64,000 bases of DNA from assembly GCA_963989385.1 (NCBI GenBank), contig OZ022505.1:59461737-59525736 (forward strand), read 5' to 3'. Positions 55,385 to 64,000 of the stretch are shown here, piece by piece. Within the stretch, counting starts at the first letter, position 1. Each line of letters begins with the position of its first letter. Both the position numbers and the translations under genes were made by a program. The notes under the pieces were generated by a model, which saw nothing but the letters and a program-made list of their open reading frames with translations, was not told the DNA's origin and ran no database searches. Source of the stretch: Ctena decussata. Lineage: Eukaryota; Mollusca; Bivalvia; Lucinida; Lucinidae.

Positions 55385-56020
55385 TTTTGGTTGTCCATGT
55401 TGTGGCTTTCGTTCACCGTTTCTTCGAGTGGTGTTTGCTTTCAATTAAGGTACCTTACAGGTAAAACTAGATGTTAATGTTATTTGTTCTAGCTGTCCAT
55501 GTGGGTGTTTCCGTTCACCTTCGAGTGGTGTTTGCTTTCAATTATGGTACCTTACAGGTAGAACTAGATGTTAATGTTATTTGTTCTGGCTGTCCATGTG
55601 GGTGCTTCCGTTCACCTTCGAGTGGTGTTTGCTTTCAATTATGGTACCTTACAGGTAGAACTAGATGTTAATGTTATTTGTTCTGGCTGTTCATGTGGGT
55701 GCTTCCGTTCACCTTTTCTTCGAGTGGTGTTTGCTTTCAATTCAGATACCTTACAGGTAGAATTAGATGTTAATGTTATTTGTTCTGGCTGACCATGCGA
55801 GTGCTTCCGTTCACCTTCGAGTGGTGTTTGCTTTCAATTCAGATACCTTACAGGTAGAATTAGATGTTAATGTTATTTGTTCTGGCTGTTCATGTGGGTG
55901 CTTCCGTTCACCTTTTCTTCGAGTGGTGTTTGCTTTTAATTAAGGTACCTTACGAGTAAAACTAGATGTTACTGTCTCTTGTTCTGGTTGTTCATGTGGG
56001 TGCTTTCGTTCACCTGTTGT
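55385..56020 (+). repeat. 97/102-bp tandem array, about seven units
   Basis: Units carry GGTACCTTACAGGTAGAACTAG, ATGTTAATGTTATTTGTTCTGG, CATGTGGGTGCTTCCGTTCACC and GAGTGGTGTTTGCTTTCAATT. Spacing is 97, 97, 102, 97, 102; the longer units gain TTTCT before CGAGTGG. The length is not a multiple of three, so it is not coding. Confidence 0.92.
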
Positions 56021-56035
56021 TTGACTAGTTATTTT

Positions 56036-57569
56036 TAGCTCACCTGAGCCTTTAGGCTCATAGGTGAACTTAAAGTATAGCCAGGCATCCGTCGTCCGCC
56101 CATCGTCCGTACAAATGATGACCTTGTGATGACATTGACCTAATTTATAACATGGTCAACTTTGGTACGTTAGGCTTTTATATGGGAAAACGCTTAAACA
56201 GTGGATTTCTCAGAAACTACTTAAGTCTAAGGTACAATACTTGGTTTACATGGTGAACAAAATGAACCAATGAAGATATTATGTCACTAAAGGTCAAGGT
56301 CATTCGGTCCGTCCATCCGTCGTCAAGATTTTCAAACATCTTCTCCTCTGAAACCACTGGACCGATTATAGCCAAATTTCATATGGAGTCTCAGTGAGAT
56401 GGGGGAACGATAGTTTATACGCGGGATCTGGGTCACATGACCAAGATGGCCGCTATGCCCATATATGGTAAAACCCCTTTAAAAATCTTCTTCTCCAGAA
56501 CCAAAAGGCCTATGAAATTGAAACTTGGTTTGTAGCATCGGGCATGCAGACCCACCATAGTCTATACAAATGATGACCTTGCGATGACCTTGACGTAATT
56601 TATGACACGGTCAACTTCGGTAGCTTAGGCTTTTATATGTGAACACGCTTAAACAGTGGATTTCTCAGAAACTAAGTCTAAGGTAGAATATTTGGTATTT
56701 ATGGTGAACTAAATGAACAAATGAAGATATTATGTCACTTAAGGTCAAGGTCATTCTCTCCGTCCATCTGTTGTCAGGATTTTCAAACAGCTTCTCCTCT
56801 GAAACCACTGGGCCGATTAAAGCCAAATTTCTTATGGAGTCTTAGTGGGATGGGGGAACGAAAGTTGGGTTCCGGGATCTGGGTCACCAAACCAAGATTG
56901 CCGCCATGTCCATATATGGTAAACCTGTTCAAAAATCTTTTTCTCCAGAACCAAAAGGCCTATGACCTTGAAACTTGGTATGTAGTATTTCGAACATAGG
57001 CCCATCATAATTCATACAAATCAGGACTGTGCTTTGAGTGTGACCTAATTTATGGCAAGGTCAATTTTGATGCATTGGAAAATGCTTAAACAGTGGATTT
57101 CTCAGAAACCATTCAAGTCTAAGATTTGATATTTGGTATTCATGGTTAACTAAGTGAGCCTATTAAGATATTATGTTGTTATAGGTCAAGGTAATTCTTT
57201 GACCTTTGTTCAAGGTCACTGTGATTTTGTTGCCTGTCAACATTTTCAAACATCTTCTCTGAAGCCACTTGGCTACTTGAAGCTATATTTCATACGGAGC
57301 TCCATACGGAACAGTTGATTTCATGGATTTTTTTAAGCCTAGATATTATAATTGGAAAATATGTTTAACTAAATGAATACATGAAGACAAGGTCATCAAA
57401 GATCAAGGTCATTTATTTAACTTTGCTCAAGGTCACTGAGATTTTAAAAATTAAAATATGCACACCTTTTAAGCTACTGGTTTCAAATTTGTAACAATGG
57501 GCGAAATGACAAATTTTGTCTGTTGACAGAAGGTGTCAGATGAGCTACGGGACCATTGGTCCTCTGGTT
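56036..57569. mobile_element. AGCTCACCTGAGCC-type element
   Basis: Starts TTTTAGCTCACCTGAGCC and ends GATGAGCTACGGGACCATTGGTCCTCTGG. It contains three units of about 450 bp with TGGTCACATGACCAAGATGGCCG-like and TCAAGGTCATTC tracts. No gene supported. Confidence 0.6.
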
Positions 57570-58115
57570 TCAGCTCACCTGAGCCAGCGACTTCTGGGGA
57601 GCTTATAGGATAGGAAGGCTGTCGTACGTCGCCCGTCCACAATTTCAAACAACTTCAATCTGCTTTGAAATCATTGAGCCGATTGTAACCAAATTTCATA
57701 TGTAGCCTCCAGGCCTCATGGGAAACTGCCCTGGTCACATGACCAACATGTCCGCCACGACCATATATGGAAATACCTTAAAAATCTTCTTCTCATGAAC
57801 CGACAGGCTGATTACCTTGAAACTCGGTATTTAGCATCGAGTACGCAAGTACTACCAAGATGGGTTGACCTTGACCTTTTTTACGTTAAGGTCAAATTTC
57901 CTTTCTGGTCCTTTATATGGGAAAATATTTGAATATAAGATATCTTGGAAACTGTTGAAGATTTTGAGCTAAAATTGGTATCGACAGTCATCTTAATGAG
58001 TACATAAAGATTTATAAATACAAGAGGTCAAGGTCTTTCTTTGACCTTTGACCCAGGTCTCTCATATTGACCAATTGTAACCAAAGTTCCTACAGAGCCT
58101 CCAGGGGTTGATGAA
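57570..58115. mobile_element. AGCTCACCTGAGCC-type element, truncated
   Basis: AGCTCACCTGAGCCAGCGAC start, the CATGACCAACATG tract and GGGTTGACCTTGACC. It stops abruptly near GAAACGAAATAC, about one unit long. Confidence 0.6.
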
Positions 58116-58825
58116 ACGAAATACTAGTACATAACAACATTTGCGCACACAGAAGATTCAGATCAGCCTGTGCGGTCTAATCAGAATCTTCTCTGTTCGC
58201 ATGAAGTGATTGTGTTGCCTAGAAATAAAAATTGAAGACCCTGATCAGTCTACACAGATGATATGGCCGATTTTAATATTCAGTACTGCCTACATAAATG
58301 AGTATTCCAGTCAGCCTTCACAGCTAAAAAGCGAAACAGAAGACGCTGATCCGCCTACACAGATCTGACGGCTGATTTTAATATTTACTATTCATATTGA
58401 AGGTTTGTCAACAGTGACTAATCGATTCAGCCTGCACATCTGCGCAGACTGATAAGTTTTCATTTCAGTTTTATTCGAGCTTTAGACATATATATATATA
58501 TATATAATTACTTCTACAAAAATACTATATAACATTGGAAAATATTATTTTTTTTTATTTTTTATTTTTTACAACTTATACATGGCATGTTCGTATATAT
58601 TTCTGATTGAAAGGCATTTTAGTCTTTCATTATGCAAAAAAACTGTGATATATTTAGCTTCTAGACATTTAAAAATTATTTGTTTACATTTATTTTAACA
58701 AATAATAAACTCATAAGCGATAAAAAAAACTTGTATATTTAGAAGTTTTATATCAGAATAAAATTATTAAAACAATAGTCATGTATTTATTTATTCTGAA
58801 TTAATTAATATTTTTATCTTTATCT

Positions 58826-59728
58826 CAACTGAGCCAGTGGCTCCGGGGGACCTTACTGGATGAGGAGGCTCCGTCGTCGTCCATCGTCGTCTGTCCGTCA
58901 GAAAAAATAGCTTGAACTATCTTCTTCTCTTGAACCAATCGACTGATGACTTTGAAAAATGGTATGTAGCATTGAGCACTCAAGTACTACAACTACATGT
59001 AACTAAGATTGTTCAAATGATGACATTGCGTTGACATTGACCTTTTTCACGTCAAGGTCAAATATTGGGAAATGCTAGAATATAAGTTTTCATGGAGAGT
59101 TTTGAAGATTTTGGCCTACAAATCAGTATGTATAGTGGTATTCATGAGTACATCAAGGTTTATGAGCAATAGAGGTTTAGGTAATTCTGTGATTTTTGAC
59201 CCAGGACTCTAATATTTTGAAAATTTCAAACATCTCAAAATCCAATGGGCAAATTGTATCAAAATTTCGTGCTGAACCTCCAGGGGCTGAGGGAAAGAAA
59301 ATAAGTTCAAACGGTCCAGACCAATTGACCAACATGGCTGTCATGCCCATATATGGTTTTAACAGTTAAAAATCTTCTACTCCAGAAACAATTGACCGAT
59401 GGCCCTGAAACTTTTTATGTAGCATCGAGTACTCAAGTACTATCGACATTGTTCAAATGATGCCCTTGGCTCGACCTTGACCTTTTTTCACGGCATTGTC
59501 AATTATGAGAAAATGCTGGAACATAACATTTCATGACTACTGAAAAGTTTTGAAGTTTTTGGCCAGAAAATGGTATATTCGGTTGTTTTAATGAGTATAT
59601 GAAGATTTATGAGTACAAGAGGGCAAGGTGATTCTATGACCTTGGACCCAGAGCGCACATATTCTGACAATTTCAAACATCTTCTCAAAAGCCATTTGGC
59701 GTTTCAGGGCATCATGTCCCTCTTGTAG
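58826..59728. mobile_element. AGCTCACCTGAGCC-type element, diverged
   Basis: Starts ATCTCAACTGAGCCAGTGGCTCC; ends TTTCAGGGCATCATGTCCCTCTTG. Two diverged units, no gene supported. Preceded by a (TA)n tract at 58488-58506. Confidence 0.55.
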
Positions 59729-59985
59729 CAGTTTCCCGATATTAGGCCCTATCTTAGGGGTTTATCACTGGCCTATACCCCCCTCATACAGACATATTAC
59801 CTGGGGGACTGCGAAACTGACGCAAGTTTGTCCAGTATTGCTTTTCGCGATTTACCACGGACATTCAGAGCCTCTGCTTGCTTATTAAATGCAACCCAGG
59901 CTTCTTGTAGTCAACGCTGAACTAGTCCACTCGATGTTCGGTCACATGGTTAGTATAACGTGATGAGTCGGGTTGAAATTGATAT

Positions 59986-60209
59986 GAGCCGCGACACGAC
60001 AAAACCAACAACGTGGTTGTGTGCCCAGCGTAGACTCAGATCAGCTGGGCATCCGCCCAGTCTGATCAGTCTTCGCTGTCCAAATGGAAAGCTTAGATCC
60101 TTAGCTACACAACAGCCCTTAACGAAGAATCTGGTCAACCTGGGCAGATGCCCAGGCTGATCTGCGCTGGGCGCACAACCTCATTGTTGGTTTTGTCGTG
60201 TCGCGGCTC
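59986..60209. mobile_element. GAGCCGCGAC palindromic foldback
   Basis: GAGCCGCGACACGACAAAACC to TCGTGTCGCGGCTC; syntenic with 15292-15527. Confidence 0.85.
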
Positions 60210-60489
60210 AATTATGTTTTCAAGATCAGTACAAGTGATGAGTCGGGTTGAACTGTCTATTTATCGCTGTTCAAACAGCACTAACATTTTTGCGCTAGCT
60301 ATTCTATTCTATGGATGTTGCCTTTATAGATACAGCCCCATATAACGAGCAATGCTTTCCTATGCTAAAATATATTCAGTCCAATACCGATAGAATTACA
60401 ATATAAGAATTAAAGCGCGACTTTACAAAAGCTTGACTTTAACAAGTTTCATATATATAGACAATATCGGCCAAGTGACCAGACATCAA

Positions 60490-61215
60490 CAGCAGTGTTA
60501 GAAGTGAGCTAAATGCCACAGGTGACCATTTTTTATGTTCAATCAGCCATGAAATATAGCCTGTTATGATTTCTGCTTTCAGTATATCTTTCCTATATGT
60601 ATATAAGGAGCAAGTTCAAAGACTCCCTTGCGGTTACTTAGAAACTGAGCAAATCGCAACAGCTGATTTTTTTCTCGTCAATCGTGAAGTATAGCTCATA
60701 ACCCGATATGCTTCACTGTTTCCGTTGATCTTCTCCAGACGTACCTGTTGAGCAAGCTTAAAGACTCTAGCCCTTGTGGCTACTAAGAATCTGAGCTGAA
60801 CGCAACAGGTCGGTATTTTTTCTGTCGTCAATCAACCGTGCAATTTAGCCAATGGCCCGATATGCATCGCTGCTAGATCTTCCCAAGACATCTGTGGAGC
60901 AAGTTTGAAGGCTCTACCGTTTGCGGGTACTTAAAAACAGAGCTAAATGCAACAGGTGAATATTTTTTATGTGAAATCAACCGTGAAATATAGGTCCTGG
61001 CCCGATATGCATCGTTGCTTTCAGTAAATCTTCCCCAGAGGTATCTATGGGTGAATATTCTATGTTCAGTCAACCATGAACTTTAGCCCATAGCTTGATA
61101 TGCATCGCTACTTTCAGTAGGTCTTCCCCAAACGTATCTATGAAGCAATTTTGAAAACACAAGCCCTTGCGGTTACTTAGAAACTGAGCTAAACACAATA
61201 GGTGAATATTTGTAC
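60490..61215 (+). repeat. Diverged ~150-bp tandem repeat
   Basis: Shares CTTGCGGTTACTTAGAAACTGAGC, CAACAGGTGAATATTTTT, TCAACCGTGAAATATAG and CCCGATATGCATCGCT with 16380-16990. Confidence 0.6.
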
Positions 61216-61869
61216 AAAGGCGCACTTGCACGCGCACGCCTACGCGGACGCACAGAAATGGTATTGCATAAGTATGCCTCTGCTTCGCAAAGTCGCGCTA
61301 ATAATAACCAAACACTTACAAAAAGTAAATTAAAAATCATCACCACACTGTATTCTGAGAGCAGCTGTTGAGTCTACTGACGCTAAGGAAGAAACTGAAC
61401 AGTATTGCAAAGCTGTTTCTTGGAAGGGCTGCTGCGCGCCCGACTGGAAAATGGCGCTCTTCTTTTTTAACGTCGGCGATTTTTTTTTTTTTTTTGCCGA
61501 CGTCACGCCCAATACCGGAACATCGCTATTATACCTTTTCGCAGCGTCGGGCGTGGATAGGAGAGTGTTTGAAGACACCTGACGGCACATAGAATTTAAA
61601 TAATACTTTTGCCTTCTTATTTATTGAATTCATATTGTTTAATATTTGGCACGCGTTCATATAAGGAGACGCACTCGCAAGCTCGTGCTCGTGCGTCGTT
61701 CATATGAACTTGTACCGAAAATTTCTCAATATTAATTCAATAATCTATAATTAACGATTCCAATAATGGTCTTTGGCTGTCGGGTGTTCATAGGAAAAGC
61801 AAACCCCTTCTTTTTTAAAATCCTCTTCTTGACGCACGATCCCTTGCATCGGTAGATGGGAATTTATTT

Positions 61870-62105
61870 GAGCCGCGACATGACAAAACCAACAAAGTGG
61901 TTGTGCGCCCAACGTAGACTCAGATTAGCCTGGGCATCTGCCCAGTCTGATCAGAGTCTTCACTGTCCGCATGGAGGTAGCTTAGACCCTTAGCTACCCT
62001 TTGAGCACTTAACGGAGAGTCTGATCGAACTAGGCAGATGCCCAGATTTATCTGAGTCTGGGCTGGGCGCACATCCACATTGTTGGTTTTCTCACGTCGC
62101 GGCTC
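61870..62105. mobile_element. GAGCCGCGAC foldback with empty site in copy 1
   Basis: GAGCCGCGACATGACAAAACC to CTCACGTCGCGGCTC, flanked by ATTT on both sides. Copy 1 reads GGATTTATTTTTCCAC at 17841-17856 without it. Confidence 0.88.
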
Positions 62106-63182
62106 ATTTTTCACTTTGGTTTTCTCAGTGGCAAGTAGCCAAGTAGCTAGCTTTGTCCTGATGATTTGCTGTTTGCCGTTCAAAGCATTATGACCGTCCT
62201 TCAACATCGTGACATTTTTTGGCGTTAAAAGTTCTAGCCACAAGTGAAAAGCCTTTCATATTTCTGGTTAATTTACGAGACCGATTGCGTCTTTCCAGTC
62301 TGGAGCATTGATACAAACGGTTTATTCATCTTCTCCATTGTTTTTCACCAAAAGCGTTTCAGTTCTGCATACAGTGGGAACGCAGACTCATCACATTTGA
62401 GTAATTCATTTTCTGAATGAATCCCTTTTTTCGCCGGAGAAAAATGGCGGGAAATTTTTGTCAGAAACAGCCCAAAAAATAATGCTCATTTGAAAAGATA
62501 TGCAGTCGTGGTTTTCTGACGGACCAGATCACAATGAAATTTTATGTTTTATTATTGAAATCAGATGCATATCGGTACCTCAATGCAGTTTGCACACCCA
62601 AAACAACGATCACAATTTGACAACCGTTTTTCAGAAAATTAAAACCCTAAGACAGTACCCCAAGTTATTTTGCAAAGAAAATTGTCCCAAAAACCAAATT
62701 AGATGCCATTATAACTGAACCGTAGTTCATACATTCGACCGTCTTTCAGCGAGGTATATCTACGGGAGAAAGTCTACTTACGTTGAAAATCGATAATGAA
62801 GTTGGTCATTTTTACAGCACGTGCGTTTGTCAACACACGGACATTTTTCTGCTGGATCGACTTGAGCCAGTTGAGGAGACCAACTGTTTCTCATTTATGG
62901 TACAGTAAAGTTTGTAATCATTTAGCATACTGTACATTTATTAAGATTTTGCGTAAGTCTGCCGACCTGTGATTTTTTGGGCTTCTGAATTTAGGCTACA
63001 CGCCGAGAACGAACGAGAGAAAGCAAAACAAACACACTGGTAATCGAGTAAACCACAAGGTTTGACAAACGAAAAACATTGAGTGATTGAACGGCTGTTT
63101 TTTTTTAATAGTGGAACAAGAAAGAGCAAGCGGAATGATAATAACTATTTCAAGTGAAACCTACATGCTTTAGTCGAATTAC

Positions 63183-63345
63183 GGACAACTCGCCCCAAGA
63201 CAACTCGCCCCACAAAAATCTCGCCCCAAGACAAGTCGCCCCTCCTTCAGGTGACAACTCGCCCCACATTCTGAGACAACTCCCCCAGACAACTTCCCCC
63301 AAGACAACGCGCCCCACATTCTGAGACCACTCGCCCTTCTAAAGA
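63183..63345 (+). repeat. GACAACTCGCCCCA short tandem repeat
   Basis: Ten or so imperfect 14-22-bp units (AGACAACTCGCCCCA, ACATTCTGAGACAACT). Confidence 0.75.
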
Positions 63346-63775
63346 ATTCTGTCCCGGACGACGCCCCCCGCCCATCTTCCCCCCCCCCCCTCCCCCAACA
63401 CACACGTACCCTTTCAGAAGGCATCCCACAAAAAATAAAAGAGACAGCTTGCTCTTACTCATAAATCTGTCAAAACCCTGTCTCTGGGGGGGGGGCGGAG
63501 GGGGGGGGGGGCTTTGGATATGCAAGAAAAAAAATAAATTAGCTCATAAGGGGATTTAAAAAAAATCAGACATAAAAAACAATGAAAAAAAAAAAACTGG
63601 CTCCACCCAAAATTTCTTAAGAAAAGTCTGCAGCTAATTCCATTTGAATTGAGTTTTTAGAATGTCACTGGCTTCTGGGGGCGCAGGCTCCCCATATTTA
63701 TAGTAATGTTTTAATATCTACAATTTATTTTTTACACCAGCCGCACCCCCCCCCCCCCCATACACATATCATATG

Positions 63776-63806
63776 TTCATCTATTCTATCTATTCTATTC
63801 TATCCC
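63776..63806 (-). repeat. (TATTC)n-type tail of a retroelement
   Basis: CATCTATTCTATCTATTCTATTCTATCCC directly after the stop of the RT fragment on the minus strand, as expected for a non-LTR 3' tail. Confidence 0.55.
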
Positions 63807-64000
63807 ATAGCCTTACTAGGTCGTTGGGGCACCACTGCTGACTTCAAAACAATCCCTTTCCACCTTGTCCTGTCTTCAGCTGCCCTAGTTGAGCTGGCAA
63901 AATCCATTCCAGTCCACTCCTTGATATTGTCTTCCCACCTCTTATTCTGTCTACCTCTAAGTCTTCTTCTTTTTCCTTTCACTGTGCCCTGAAGAATTGT
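63800..64000 (-). pseudogene. Non-LTR retrotransposon ORF2 C-terminus, cut by window edge
   Basis: The minus-strand frame runs in from beyond 64000 (ILQGTVKGKRRR) and ends about residue 65. It shows RQNKRWEDNIKEWTGMDF and TRAAEDRTRWKGIVLKS. The LQG..KG.R.RGR...RW.DNI.EW pattern is the C-terminal tail commonly seen in jockey/CR1-like endonuclease-reverse transcriptases. Only the tail is in the window, so whether the element is complete cannot be judged. A short (TATTC)n-like tail follows. Confidence 0.75.

Larger units (their letters stand above)
39185..62390 (+). repeat. Segmental duplication, copy 2 (partner 538-18500)
   Basis: Second copy of the duplicated block, direct orientation. Extra material relative to copy 1: a GTTAACTATG-type foldback (41044-41226), a SINE-like insert (42095-42219), a GAGCCGCGAC foldback (42296-42531), the Polinton-like element (43130-48978), a 198-bp triplication (49811-50353), a GCCCCCGAAGG element (50358-51700), about 300 bp at 54512-54808, the 54.9-59.7 kb repeat block, and a foldback at 61870-62105. 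Several of these have exact empty sites in copy 1. Confidence 0.85.

Noticed and set aside
63247..63525. 92-codon Gly/Pro-rich minus-strand frame
   Set aside because: It comes from G/C homopolymers and the GACAACTCGCCCCA simple repeat.

Overview
The window reads as nuclear DNA of an invertebrate, most likely a bivalve mollusc (a venerid-type clam is my best guess). The reasons are AT-rich, intron- and repeat-laden sequence, short dispersed foldback elements, retroelement fragments, and large C2H2 zinc-finger (ZNF) genes. The clade rests on recalled look-alike repeats, not on a search. No bacterial operon, CRISPR array, rRNA or tRNA gene was found.

Four long C2H2 ZNF loci form a cluster: ~11.6-13.3 kb (+, broken by one in-frame nonsense codon), ~20.7-22.1 kb (+, decayed at both ends), 35.2-36.5 kb (-, 13 intact fingers), and 52.7-54.1 kb (+, 15 fingers). 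There is also a half-finger relic at 23.9 kb. The first and fourth are paralogues inside one large direct segmental duplication. Copy 1 spans about 0.5-18.5 kb and copy 2 about 39.2-62.4 kb. The two copies act as mutual 'empty sites', so many mobile-element insertions can be delimited from this window alone.

The most striking item is at 43,130-48,978. It is a 5,849-bp element with 881-bp near-identical terminal inverted repeats starting AGTAGT, an exact 6-bp target duplication (GCCGGA), and the unoccupied site preserved in copy 1 at about 9,655. It carries three same-strand genes: a 280-aa protein (my recollection links it to Maverick/Polinton-type elements), a 136-aa basic protein and a 231-aa CCHC-finger protein. 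Each has its own TATA box, and two have stop codons embedded in AATAAA. It has no polymerase, integrase, protease or packaging ATPase. I interpret it as a compact, non-autonomous, virus-like Polinton relative.

The rest is mostly mobile DNA: a ~4.26-kb TIR element in copy 1 (2,060-6,316); a ~240-bp palindromic GAGCCGCGAC foldback family (eleven copies); several smaller foldback families (GTTAACTATG, CRE-rich, GTTGATTCAAC, GCAAACAGTG); a ~4.3-kb inverted complex and relatives full of TCAAGGTCA motifs (24.4-28.7, 56.0-59.7 kb); a 1.34-kb GCCCCCGAAGG-terminated insert (50.4-51.7 kb); two retroelement RT C-terminal fragments (30.8-32.1 kb; 63.8 kb to the edge); and tandem arrays with 39-, 52-, 97/102-, 134- and 198-bp units. 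The stretches 18.5-20.5, 28.9-29.4, 29.8-30.7, 32.1-33.6 and 37.6-38.4 kb show no gene I can support.
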